Origin: Egibacteraceae bacterium
GTDB lineage: Bacteria > Actinomycetota > Nitriliruptoria > Euzebyales > Egibacteraceae
NCBI GenBank assembly: GCA_030446745.1
Contig: JAUJMS010000008.1
Span: 1 to 64,000, forward strand
DNA length: 64,000 nt
Direction: 5' to 3'
Part shown: positions 27,176 to 35,057 of the stretch, one piece after another
Layout of the letters: every line of letters starts with the position of its first letter
Numbering within the stretch: position 1 is the first letter of the stretch
Notes under the pieces: generated by a model
Seen by the model: the letters and a program-made list of their open reading frames with translations, nothing else
What the model was told of the DNA's origin: nothing
Databases searched by the model: none
Translations under genes and position numbers: made by a program

Positions 27176-28045
27176 ATGCGTCTGACGTTGGGCACGCGGA
27201 CGTTCGACCTGCGCCGCCGAGCACTCGTCATGGGCATCGTGAACCGGACGCCCGACTCGTTCTACGACCGCGGCCGGACCTTCGCGTTGCGCACCGCCGT
27301 GGATGCGGCGCGCGCGCAGCTCGAGGCGGGCGCCGACCTCGTCGATGTCGGCGGCGTGAAGGCGGGACCCGGTCCGGAGGTGACGGCCGCCATGGAGCGC
27401 GACCGGATCCTGCCGTTCGTCGAGGCGTTCCGCCGCGTCAGCGACGCGCCGCTGTCGGTGGACACCTTCCGCGCCGCCGTCGCCGCGGCGGCGCTCGACG
27501 CCGGCGCCGACCTGGTCAACGACGTGTCGGGGATGGCCGAGCCCGAGATCGCCGACGTCGTCGCCGCGCGCCCCGGAACGGCGTTGGTCGTCATGCACGC
27601 CGGCGGGCCGGTGCGCACGCGTCCGTTCCGGCCGACGTACCTGCCCGACGTCACGACCGTCGTCGTCGACGCCTGCCGCGTGCTGGCCGACGAGGCGCGG
27701 CGTCGCGGCGTTCCGGCGGAGTCCATCGTCGTCGACCCAGGGCACGACTTCGGCAAGAACACCGTCCAGTCGCTGGAGCTCACGCGGGAGCTGCCGCGGC
27801 TGTGCGCGCTGGGCTACCCGGTGCTCGTCGCGCTGAGCAACAAGGACTTCCTGGGCGAGACGCTCGGCGGCGTCGGTGTCGACGAGCGGCTCGAAGGGTC
27901 GCTAGCGGCGGCGGTCGCGTCGGTCATGCTGGGCGCGCGCGTCGTGCGCGTCCACGACGTCGGGGCCACGGTGCGCGCCGTGCGGACCGTCGAGGCGATC
28001 CTCGGCTGGCGCGCCCCCGCGGTCAGCGCCCGCGGGCTGGACTGA
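27176..28045 (+). CDS. folP2: dihydropteroate synthase-like protein, FolP2 type
   Basis: A 289-residue TIM-barrel protein from ATG 27176. It has VMGIVNRTPDSFYDRG (about 19-34), DLVNDVSGM, VVDPGHDFGKN and ALSNKDFLGETLG. The usual DHPS motif GGESTRPG is replaced by DVGGVKAGPG (about 57-66), exactly as in mycobacterial FolP2. In M. leprae FolP2 did not show DHPS activity while FolP1 did, so a folate role here is doubtful. The enzyme may act on a different pterin or pyrophosphate substrate. The 3' end overlaps an antisense reading frame by 232 bases. Confidence 0.9.
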   Translation: MRLTLGTRTFDLRRRALVMGIVNRTPDSFYDRGRTFALRTAVDAARAQLEAGADLVDVGGVKAGPGPEVTAAMERDRILPFVEAFRRVSDAPLSVDTFRAAVAAAALDAGADLVNDVSGMAEPEIADVVAARPGTALVVMHAGGPVRTRPFRPTYLPDVTTVVVDACRVLADEARRRGVPAESIVVDPGHDFGKNTVQSLELTRELPRLCALGYPVLVALSNKDFLGETLGGVGVDERLEGSLAAAVASVMLGARVVRVHDVGATVRAVRTVEAILGWRAPAVSARGLD

Positions 28046-28740
28046 CCGGCGAGGTCGAGGTCGGCGTCGCGGTCGAAGGGGATGACGTCGCAGTCCGGCC
28101 CCGCCGCGGGGGTCGTCTCAGGAGTCAGACCGGCCTGCGGTCCGGCGGTGAGCTGCTGGAAGTCGACGACGACCAGGCCGTCCGGCGTCGTGCGGACGCC
28201 GAACCGGTCGAGACCGCGGGGGGACGGCCCGCGCACGAGCCGGCCGTGGTCGTCGAATCGCGATCCGGTCGCGTTCGCGCCGAACCACCCGGAACTCGGG
28301 CACCACGACACCCCAGAGCGCCCGTACTCCTGCGGCAGCGGGCCGTTGGTGTTGAACGCGACGATCTTGCCGTCCACGACGGTCAGCCACGCGCACGGGT
28401 TGTTGTCGTTGAAGCACACCCGCTTCGGGCGTTGCGCCACCGCCGCACGGACGGCCGTCTCGGTGCCGACGACGCGCTCCTGCGGTCCGGGGTCCAGTCC
28501 CGCGAAGAACACGGCGACGACGACGCCCATGCCGGCCAGCGCGACCAGCGGCAACACCAGACGCACGAGGCGGACCCGGGGGTCCTCCTGGCTCACGCCG
28601 GGGCCGCGGCTGCGTTCCAGCCGGCGCGTTGTCGTCGGCGGCCCGGACGGCCGGGGGGCGCCGACGACGCGGGGGTCGGTCGCGTCCAGCGGCGGCTCGA
28701 GCAGCGCGTCGAACGGATCGTCGTCGCGGCGGTCGGTCAC
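27814..28740 (-). CDS. degenerate Rieske-like membrane-anchored protein with antisense tail
   Basis: From GTG 28740 the 308 residues comprise a disordered acidic and Pro-rich cytoplasmic leader and one membrane helix (LVLPLVALAGMGVVVAVFFAG, about 58-78). An outer domain ends with a clear Rieske C-terminal pattern, GSRFDDHGRLVRGPSPRGL. The cluster-binding boxes are not canonical: the first reads NTNGPLPQE in place of CTHLGC, and the second CPSSGWFGANATGS in place of CPCHGS, so a [2Fe-2S] centre is unlikely. The last 75 or so residues are antisense to folP2 and look non-native. The neighbouring frame has a TGA at 28023-28025, so an indel may have removed the true stop. Confidence 0.65.
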   Translation of the reverse strand: MTDRRDDDPFDALLEPPLDATDPRVVGAPRPSGPPTTTRRLERSRGPGVSQEDPRVRLVRLVLPLVALAGMGVVVAVFFAGLDPGPQERVVGTETAVRAAVAQRPKRVCFNDNNPCAWLTVVDGKIVAFNTNGPLPQEYGRSGVSWCPSSGWFGANATGSRFDDHGRLVRGPSPRGLDRFGVRTTPDGLVVVDFQQLTAGPQAGLTPETTPAAGPDCDVIPFDRDADLDLAGQSSPRALTAGARQPRIASTVRTARTVAPTSWTRTTRAPSMTDATAAASDPSSRSSTPTPPSVSPRKSLLLSATSTG

Positions 28741-28818
28741 GGGTGTCCTGAGGCCGTCGGTGCCTTGGCGCTTGCCTTGCGCGGTTAGGGTAGAACGGCC
28801 CTCGCGACAGGAGTCCGT

Positions 28819-29169
28819 ATGCCGATGCCGGAGAAGTTCGTCTTCGTCTGCATCAACCAGCGTGACCCCGAGCACCCGCGCCCGAGCTGCATCAACAACG
28901 GGTCCGGCGACGTGTTCAACGCGCTGCGCGAGGAGCAGGGTCGGCGGGTGATGACCAACGTCAAGATCGTCGCCGGCGGCTGTCTGGAAGCGTGCATGGT
29001 CGGACCGGTGATGGCGGTGTTCCCCGACAACGTCTGGTACGGCGGCGTCACCGAGGACGACGTCCCGGCGATCATGGATTCCCTGGACAGCGGTGAGCCG
29101 GTGGCCTACCTGCGCATCGGCGACGCCGAGTTCGACCTGCGCCCGCCGGAGATGTCCGGCGGCTTCTGA
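28819..29169 (+). CDS. thioredoxin-fold [2Fe-2S] ferredoxin
   Basis: A 116-residue protein with the cluster pattern of thioredoxin-like ferredoxins. The first pair is Cys-x12-Cys (VCINQRDPEHPRPSC), the second Cys-x3-Cys (GGCLEAC), followed by MVGPVMAVFPDNVWYGGV as in Aquifex-type Fd and NuoE-like domains. It should carry one electron in the cytoplasm, but its partner is unknown. ATG 28819 has CAGGAG in front. The HPPD gene starts 24 bases downstream, so they may be cotranscribed. Confidence 0.92.
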   Translation: MPMPEKFVFVCINQRDPEHPRPSCINNGSGDVFNALREEQGRRVMTNVKIVAGGCLEACMVGPVMAVFPDNVWYGGVTEDDVPAIMDSLDSGEPVAYLRIGDAEFDLRPPEMSGGF

Positions 29170-29193
29170 GCGCGTCGGAAAGGAGTCCGCGGG

Positions 29194-30330
29194 ATGGCCG
29201 ATCTCATGCCGCTGCAGGGCTTCGCCCACGTCGAGTTCTTCGTCGGCAACGCGAAGCAGGCAGCCCACTACTACCGGACGGCGTTCGGGTTCACCCCCAT
29301 CGCGTACGCCGGCCCGGAGACGGGCGTGCGGGACCGCACCTCGTGGGTGCTGGCGCAAGGCGACATCCGCTTCGTGCTCACCGCCGGCCTGGGCCCCGAG
29401 TCGCCGCTCGTCGCCCACCAGGCGCGCCACGGCGACGGCGTGCGCGACGTGGCGTTCGCCGTGCCCGACGCCGAACAGGCCTACCGGGTGGCGCTGGAGC
29501 GCGGTGCCAGTGGGGCGCGGGAGCCGGTCATCGTCGAGGACGACAGCGGCAAGCTCGTCACCGCGTCGATCCACGCCTACGGCGACACGCTGCACACGTT
29601 CGTGGACCGGTCCAACTACTCGGGGGCGTTCGCGCCGGGCTACCAGGCGGTCAGCGACCGCGCGTCCGACGGCACGGGGACGAAGGCGCCGCTGGTCGCC
29701 CCGCGCGGAACGGCGGTCGGCCTGACAATGGTCGACCACGTCGTGGCCAACGTCGAGCTCGGCCGCATGAACCACTGGGTGGACTTCTACGCCGGCGTGC
29801 TCGGGTTCACGCAGTTGGTCCACTACGACGACGAGGCGATCTCGACGGAGTACTCGGCGCTGATGAGCAAGGTGCTGTGGGACGGCACCGGGCGGATCAA
29901 GCTGCCGATCAACGAGCCGGCGCAGGGCAAGCGCAAGTCCCAGATCGAGGAGTACCTCGACTTCTACGGCGGCCCGGGCGTGCAGCACCTCGCCCTGGCC
30001 ACCGACGACATCGTCGCGACGGTCGCCGCCCTTCGCGCCAACGGGGTGCGGTTCATGCGGGTGCCCGACACCTACTACGCCGAGCAGCGCGAGAAGCTCG
30101 ACTGGTCGGCGATCGACGAGGACCTCGCGTCGCTGCGGGAGCAGAACATCCTCATCGACACCGACGACGAGGGCTACCTCCTGCAGATCTTCACCGAGCC
30201 GGCGCAGGACCGGCCGACGCTGTTCTTCGAGGTCATCGAGCGCCACGGCTCGAAGGGCTTCGGCGAGGGGAACTTCAAGGCGCTGTTCGAGGCGATCGAG
30301 CGCGAGCAGGCCGCGCGCGGCAACCTCTGA
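29194..30330 (+). CDS. hppD: 4-hydroxyphenylpyruvate dioxygenase
   Basis: A 378-residue non-haem iron dioxygenase converting 4-hydroxyphenylpyruvate to homogentisate in tyrosine breakdown. It has two VOC half-domains. The iron ligands in the C-terminal half are H182 (MVDHVV), H265 (VQHLAL) and E346 (LFFEVIER), and the C-terminal lid helix GFGEGNFKALFEAIE is intact. AAGGAG lies 8 bases before ATG 29194. No homogentisate dioxygenase gene follows in this window. Confidence 0.97.
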   Translation: MADLMPLQGFAHVEFFVGNAKQAAHYYRTAFGFTPIAYAGPETGVRDRTSWVLAQGDIRFVLTAGLGPESPLVAHQARHGDGVRDVAFAVPDAEQAYRVALERGASGAREPVIVEDDSGKLVTASIHAYGDTLHTFVDRSNYSGAFAPGYQAVSDRASDGTGTKAPLVAPRGTAVGLTMVDHVVANVELGRMNHWVDFYAGVLGFTQLVHYDDEAISTEYSALMSKVLWDGTGRIKLPINEPAQGKRKSQIEEYLDFYGGPGVQHLALATDDIVATVAALRANGVRFMRVPDTYYAEQREKLDWSAIDEDLASLREQNILIDTDDEGYLLQIFTEPAQDRPTLFFEVIERHGSKGFGEGNFKALFEAIEREQAARGNL

Positions 30331-30333
30331 GCT

Positions 30334-30999
30334 TCAGCGGTCGGTCGGCCGGCCGCCCGACAGCGCGGCGGCCGCCCCGAGCCCGACGTAGACACCACCC
30401 GACACGTAGCGCAGCGTGCGACGGTGCGTCGCCGAGCGGCGCAGCCAGTCGCCGAACGTCCCGGCGAGCAGCGCATACGCACCGTCGCTGGCAACCTGCA
30501 GCACGACGAACACCGCCCCGAGCGACACGATCTGGCGGGTCGCCGCCCCCACGGACGGATCGACGAACTGCGGCAGGAACGCGACGAAGAAGATTGCCGT
30601 CTTGGGGTTGAGGACCTGGACGAGCGCGCCCTGAGCGAACAGGCGCGGATGGGGCACGCCGGCGCGCGGGGCGTTCGGCGTCCCGGCGGGGTGCGGCGGC
30701 GGCTGGGCGTCGTCGCGCCGCCGCAGCGTGCGCACGCCGAGCCACACGAGGTAGGCCGCGCCGAGGTATTTCACCGTGGCGAACGCCACCGCCGACGACG
30801 CCAGCAGCGCCGACAGTCCCACCGCGGCCGCCGTCACGTGCACGAGCGAGCCCAACCCGACGCCGAGCACGCTGACGATGCCGGCCAACCGCCCCTGGTC
30901 GAGGCTGCGCGTCACGACGTACAGCACCGCCGGACCAGGCACGACGAGCAGCGCGAGGGCGGCGGCCGCGAAGACCGCGAAGGTCGTCGTCGCGGGCAC
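30334..30999 (-). CDS. LysE/RhtB-family exporter
   Basis: A 221-residue membrane protein with about six helices. It has the family hallmarks: FAAAALALLVVPGPAVLYVVTRSLDQGR near the N-terminus (with the GPA motif), a KYLGAAYLVWLGVRTLRRR helix, and LVQVLNPKTAIFFVAFLPQFVDP in the middle. RhtB/LysE carriers export amino acids or homoserine lactones. GTG 30999 was chosen for AGGAG 5 bases upstream. The gene is convergent with hppD (3 bases apart) and divergent from the deaminase. Confidence 0.9.
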   Translation of the reverse strand: MPATTTFAVFAAAALALLVVPGPAVLYVVTRSLDQGRLAGIVSVLGVGLGSLVHVTAAAVGLSALLASSAVAFATVKYLGAAYLVWLGVRTLRRRDDAQPPPHPAGTPNAPRAGVPHPRLFAQGALVQVLNPKTAIFFVAFLPQFVDPSVGAATRQIVSLGAVFVVLQVASDGAYALLAGTFGDWLRRSATHRRTLRYVSGGVYVGLGAAAALSGGRPTDR

Positions 31000-31068
31000 G
31001 GCCACTCCTGCTCGGCGTTGGTAGCGTGCTTGACGCAACGCCAGGGCAGCGTAGTGGAGGGGTCGCCG

Positions 31069-31554
31069 ATGCGGAAGAGCCGCCAGTCGTGGGACGAGTA
31101 CTTCCTCGCCTTGGCGAGCCAGACGGCCAGCCGCTCCAACTGCAGCCGGCGCAAGGTCGGCGCCGTGATCGTGCAGGACCGCCGGATCCGCTCGACCGGC
31201 TACAACGGGCCGCCGTCGGGCTACGGGCACTGTGACGCCGGGGCGTGCCCGCGCGCGGTTGGGCAGACGGTGATGGGTCGCGCCTACGACGACTGCGTGG
31301 CGATCCACGCAGAGGCGAACGCACTGCTGTTCGCCGACCACGACGACCGCGAGGGCGCCACGCTGTACTCGACGGCGGCGCCGTGTTTCTCCTGCGCGAA
31401 GTTGATCGCCAACTCGGGGATCGCCGAGGTCGTCGCGGCCGGTGGTCGCTACGAGGGTTGGGACGCGACCCGCCGGTTCCTTCAGGACTGCCGCGTACGC
31501 GTGCGGGTGCTTGACGGGCTCGAACACGCGGTGCCGCTGCCGCTGCGGACCTAA
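31069..31554 (+). CDS. deoxycytidylate (dCMP) deaminase / ComE operon protein 2 family
   Basis: A 161-residue zinc deaminase. The catalytic site is H80-A-E82 (VAIHAEANALL) with PCFSC (C106, C109), and the substrate region has NYNGPPSG-like TGYNGPPSGY. The extra zinc motif C55...C60 is typical of dCMP deaminases. It converts dCMP to dUMP for thymidylate synthesis. ATG 31069 is preceded by GTGGAGGGG. Confidence 0.92.
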   Translation: MRKSRQSWDEYFLALASQTASRSNCSRRKVGAVIVQDRRIRSTGYNGPPSGYGHCDAGACPRAVGQTVMGRAYDDCVAIHAEANALLFADHDDREGATLYSTAAPCFSCAKLIANSGIAEVVAAGGRYEGWDATRRFLQDCRVRVRVLDGLEHAVPLPLRT

Positions 31555-31564
31555 GCGCGGACCC

Positions 31565-32545
31565 GTGTCGCACGCACACGCCGCCACCGCCCCGGAGACC
31601 ATCGTCGCCGCACCCGGCGGCGGCCCAGGCGGCGGCACGCCCGCCCAGCGGCGAGCGCTGGCCGTGGCGCTGGTGCTCAACGCCGGCTTTCTCGTCGTCG
31701 AGATCGTCGCCGGGTACGCCTTCGGGTCGCTCGCGCTGCTCGCCGACGCGGGCCACATGCTCAGCGACGTGGCGGCGCTCGCGCTCGCACTGCTCGCGTT
31801 CCGCCTCGCGGCCCGCCCCGCGTCGCCGGCCCACTCCTACGGCCTGCAACGCGCGGAGCTGCTCGCCGCCCTGGCCAACGCGATCGCGCTGGTGCTCGTC
31901 GCGGGCTGGGTCGCCGTCGAGGCCGTCGCCCGCCTGGGCGACCCTCCCCCGGTCCGCGGCGGCGGGCTGCTCGCCGTCGCCGCCGCCGGCTTGGTCGTCA
32001 ACCTGATCGCGGCGGCGCAGCTCGCCCGCACCCGCGGCGACAACCTCAACATGTCCGGCGCGTTGCTCCACGTGCTCGCCGACGCCCTCGGCAGCGTCGG
32101 GGCACTGCTCGCCGGCGTCGCGGTGCTCGCGTTCGACGCGCGCTGGGCCGACCCGGCCGTGTCGCTGCTGATCGCCGGGCTCATCGTCGCGTCGGTCTGG
32201 TCGTTGCTGCGCGACGTCGTCCACGTGCTACTCGAAGGGACGCCGAAGGGCATCGCGCCGGACGCCGTCGCCGCGGCGCTGCACGACGCGGACGAGGTCG
32301 ACCGGGTCCACCACCTCCACGTGTGGCGGCTGTCGTCGGGATCGGTGGCGCTGTCCGCCCACGTCGTCGCGGAGCGGGTCACCACACTCCACGACGCGCA
32401 GCTGCTCGGCGACCGGCTCAAGGCGCTGGTCGCCGAGCGCTTCGGCATCGACCACGCGACGCTGGAGGTCGAGTGCCACGACTGCCGCGGTCAGCGCCTC
32501 GTCGCCGCCGACGAGCTGCGCTCGGGCGGCCGTCCGCGACGCTGA
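31565..32545 (+). CDS. cation diffusion facilitator (CzcD/ZitB-like metal exporter)
   Basis: A 326-residue CDF transporter from GTG 31565. It has a His-containing N-terminus (SHAHAA), then six membrane helices. The metal site pairs are on helix II (LLADAGHMLSDV: D61, H64, D68) and helix V (LLHVLADALGSVGALL: H and D). A cytoplasmic domain with HHLHVWRLSSG and a terminal CHDC pair follows. It exports Zn2+ or similar divalent ions by proton exchange. The HD/HD-type site favours zinc, which fits the Zur system at 50.7-53.6 kb, though no Zur box is seen here. Confidence 0.92.
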   Translation: MSHAHAATAPETIVAAPGGGPGGGTPAQRRALAVALVLNAGFLVVEIVAGYAFGSLALLADAGHMLSDVAALALALLAFRLAARPASPAHSYGLQRAELLAALANAIALVLVAGWVAVEAVARLGDPPPVRGGGLLAVAAAGLVVNLIAAAQLARTRGDNLNMSGALLHVLADALGSVGALLAGVAVLAFDARWADPAVSLLIAGLIVASVWSLLRDVVHVLLEGTPKGIAPDAVAAALHDADEVDRVHHLHVWRLSSGSVALSAHVVAERVTTLHDAQLLGDRLKALVAERFGIDHATLEVECHDCRGQRLVAADELRSGGRPRR

Positions 32546-32567
32546 ACCGGCGCCGCACCGTGCCGGC

Positions 32568-34271
32568 TCACGCCGCTGCGGTCACGGTCGCGAGCCACGC
32601 GTCGGCGAGGGCCTCCAGCCGCGCCCCGGCGCGGGCGCGCGCCGCCGCGAGCGACTCGTCTGCGGGGACGGGCTCGACCACCTCGGCGTAGCACTTCAGC
32701 AGCGGCTCGGTGCCGCTGGGGCGCACCTGCAGGCGTGACCCGTCGGCCAGCGTGAGGCCGACGAGGTCGGTGGGCGGCGTGGTCAGCGCCGTCACGGCAC
32801 CGTCGGCGGTGGTGACGGTCCCGGCGACGTGGTCGGCGACCGCGGTCACGGCCACGCCGCCGACCGACGCCGGCGGGGCGGCGCGCAGCCGTTCGATGAC
32901 GCGCGTGGCGAGGTCGCCGCCGCGGGCGGCGTCGAGCCGCAGCGACCGGCCGGTGGTGGCGTGGACACCGTGACGCCGTGCGAGGTCGTCGAGCGCGTCG
33001 ACGAGCGTGCGCCCGGTCGCGGCTAGGCCGGCGGCCAGCTCGGCGGTGAGCAGCGCCGCCGACAGGCCGTCCTTGTCAAGCACCGCCGTGCCGACCATCA
33101 CCCCGAGCGCCTGCTCGTAGGCGAGCAGCAGCCGGTGCCTGGTGTTCTGCGGGGTGCTCTCCCTATCTCCCAGCCACTTGACGCGGTTCTGCGTCTCGAG
33201 GCCGCCGGCGCCGGGCCCGTGGCCGCTGCGCGACAGCACCCGCGACGAGACCACCGTCGTCGCAACGACGCGGTCGTCGCCGCTGGTGCGGCGCAGCACG
33301 TACTCGGCGAGCAGGCAGCCGACCTCGTCACCGGTCAACGCGCGCCAGCCGTCCGCGGACGGGATCGCCACGGCGATGCGGTCGCCGTCCGGGTCGTTGG
33401 CCAGAACCAGGTCCGCGCCTTGCCGCGCGGCGAGGTCCAGCGCCAGGTCGAGCGCCCCGGGCTCCTCCGGGTTCGGAAACGTGACCGTCGGAAAGTTGGG
33501 GTCCGGGGCGAACTGCTCGGCAACCACGACGACGTCGCGAAAGCCGGCGCGGGCGAGCAGCGTCGTCGCGAGCTCCCCGGCCACGCCGTGCAGCGGCGTG
33601 TAGACGATGCGCACGGCGCGGTGCTCGGCGGCGTGGAGCACACCGAGGCACGCGCTGGCGTACGCCTCGCCCAGCGACACCGGGTAGGTGGGCGCGACCG
33701 TCGGCAGGTCGCCCGCCACGGCGTCGTCGGCGGCGGCGGCGGCTGCCGCGGCGATCTCGGCGTCCAGCGGGGGGGCGATCTGGGCCCCGCCGGCCCAGTA
33801 GACCTTGTAGCCGTTGTCCGCGGCCGGGTTGTGGCTCGCGGTGATCTGCACGCCGGCGGCCGCCCCGAGGTGCCGCACCGCGAAGGCGACGAGCGGTGTC
33901 GGCAGCGGCTGGTCGAGCAGCCGCACGTCGAAGCCGGCCCTGGCAAGGACGCCGGCGGTGTCGGCGGCGAACGCGGCCGACCCGTGCCGCGCGTCGCGGC
34001 CGACCACGACGACGCGGCCGGCGGCGGGTCCGTCGGCGCGCAGCCGTGTGGCAAGTCCCGCCGTGACCCGGCGCACGACGGCGCGATTCATGCGCGCGGG
34101 ACCCGGCCCCAGTGGACCGCGGATGCCGGCGGTGCCGAAGGTCAGCGGCTGGTCGAACAGCTCGGCAAGGGCGATCTCGTCGCCGCGGTCGAGCAGCGCG
34201 GCGAGCGCCGTGCGGGTGCCCGGGTCGGGGTCGCACGCCAGCCAGTGGCGGGCTCGGGCGCGCAGGTCCAT
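32568..34271 (-). CDS. alpha-D-phosphohexomutase (phosphoglucomutase/phosphomannomutase type)
   Basis: A 567-residue four-domain phosphohexomutase. It has FGTAGIRGPLGPGPARMN at the start, catalytic Ser146 in TASHNPA, the metal loop DPDGDR (293-298), the sugar-binding AYEQALG (E386) and the phosphate-binding RPSGTEP near the C-terminus. It interconverts hexose 1- and 6-phosphates. The length and the N-terminal extension fit the PgmB-like phosphoglucomutase/phosphopentomutase group. Between about 345 and 375 the sequence (SGHGPGAGGLETQNRVKW) is divergent, but no frame break is needed. Confidence 0.94.
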   Translation of the reverse strand: MDLRARARHWLACDPDPGTRTALAALLDRGDEIALAELFDQPLTFGTAGIRGPLGPGPARMNRAVVRRVTAGLATRLRADGPAAGRVVVVGRDARHGSAAFAADTAGVLARAGFDVRLLDQPLPTPLVAFAVRHLGAAAGVQITASHNPAADNGYKVYWAGGAQIAPPLDAEIAAAAAAAADDAVAGDLPTVAPTYPVSLGEAYASACLGVLHAAEHRAVRIVYTPLHGVAGELATTLLARAGFRDVVVVAEQFAPDPNFPTVTFPNPEEPGALDLALDLAARQGADLVLANDPDGDRIAVAIPSADGWRALTGDEVGCLLAEYVLRRTSGDDRVVATTVVSSRVLSRSGHGPGAGGLETQNRVKWLGDRESTPQNTRHRLLLAYEQALGVMVGTAVLDKDGLSAALLTAELAAGLAATGRTLVDALDDLARRHGVHATTGRSLRLDAARGGDLATRVIERLRAAPPASVGGVAVTAVADHVAGTVTTADGAVTALTTPPTDLVGLTLADGSRLQVRPSGTEPLLKCYAEVVEPVPADESLAAARARAGARLEALADAWLATVTAAA

Positions 34272-34343
34272 CCGGGCTCCTGTCTGCCGGCGCGGCGCAG
34301 GCTATCCGGTTGAGCCGGCGACCGGCGGGGGACACGGGCGGCC

Positions 34344-34976
34344 ATGGACTACAAGGCCGCGGTGCTGCTCGACCTCGACGGGACCCTCGTCGACTCGGTG
34401 TTCCACCACGTCGTCACCTGGCACGCCGCCCTGCGCGGCTCCGGGCGGACCGTGCCGATGTGGCGCATCCACCAGGGCATCGGCATGGGCAGCAAGCGGC
34501 TGGTGCCGTGGCTGCTCGGCGAGCACGTCGACGACAGCGACGCGCTGTCCGACGAGCACGAGCGGCTGTTCCTCGACCATGCCGAGGACCTCGTGCCGAC
34601 GCCGGGCGCCGCGGCGCTCATCGACGATCTGGACCGCCGCGGCGTGCCGTTCCTGGTCGCCACGTCAGCCGGCACGGCGATCCGCGAGGCGCTGCTCGAC
34701 GTCCTCGGCATGCCCGACCTCAAGACCGCCGACGCCGACGACGTCTCCTCGCCCAAACCGGCCCCGGACCTGCTGCTCGCCGCGGCCGCGCAGATCGGCG
34801 CCGACCCGACGCAGACGACGCTGGTCGGCGACAGCCCGTGGGACGCCGAGGCGGCCGACGCCATCGGCATGCGCGCGATCGCCGTGCGCTGCGGCGGGTT
34901 CGGCGACGACCGCCTCATCGACGGCGGCGCCGCCGACGTCGTCGACGACCCCCGCGCCCTCATCGGCCGCCTCTGA
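34344..34976 (+). CDS. HAD-superfamily phosphatase (phosphoglycolate phosphatase-like)
   Basis: A 210-residue HAD hydrolase. Motif I is LLDLDGTLVDS (nucleophile D10, acid D12), motif II ATSAGT, motif III lysine in SSPKPAPD and motif IV LVGDSPWD, with a small alpha-helical cap (HHVVTWHAALRGSG). It hydrolyses small phosphate esters, and the exact substrate is not evident. Its end faces the threonine synthase end, and copy A of the dispersed palindrome lies in the 81-bp gap, where it could serve as a two-way terminator. Confidence 0.9.
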   Translation: MDYKAAVLLDLDGTLVDSVFHHVVTWHAALRGSGRTVPMWRIHQGIGMGSKRLVPWLLGEHVDDSDALSDEHERLFLDHAEDLVPTPGAAALIDDLDRRGVPFLVATSAGTAIREALLDVLGMPDLKTADADDVSSPKPAPDLLLAAAAQIGADPTQTTLVGDSPWDAEAADAIGMRAIAVRCGGFGDDRLIDGGAADVVDDPRALIGRL

Positions 34977-34986
34977 CACCGCCCCA

Positions 34987-35042
34987 CCCGGGGCGTTATC
35001 ACCGGCGTTGCGCTTTTGGTGCCGTCGCTGACAAGGCCCGGG
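34987..35042 (+). repeat. dispersed palindromic repeat, copy A
   Basis: A 56-base element with outer CCCGGG-type ends and an imperfect inner palindrome, TATCACCGG ... GTCGCTGACAAGG. It is closely related in length and sequence to copies at 36363-36419 and 56406-56463. It lies between convergent genes. Confidence 0.8.
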
Positions 35043-35057
35043 TACCAGGCCCGCGGT

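Noticed and set aside
29343-30611. Plus-strand 422-codon frame overlapping hppD in another register
   Set aside because: It is Arg/Gly/Ala-rich shadow sequence. The hppD frame has all iron ligands and a ribosome site.
33120-33200. Suspected frameshift in the phosphohexomutase around SGHGPGAGGLETQNRVKW
   Set aside because: The segment is divergent, but the motifs on both sides (DPDGDR and AYEQALG) are in the same frame and the spacing is acceptable.
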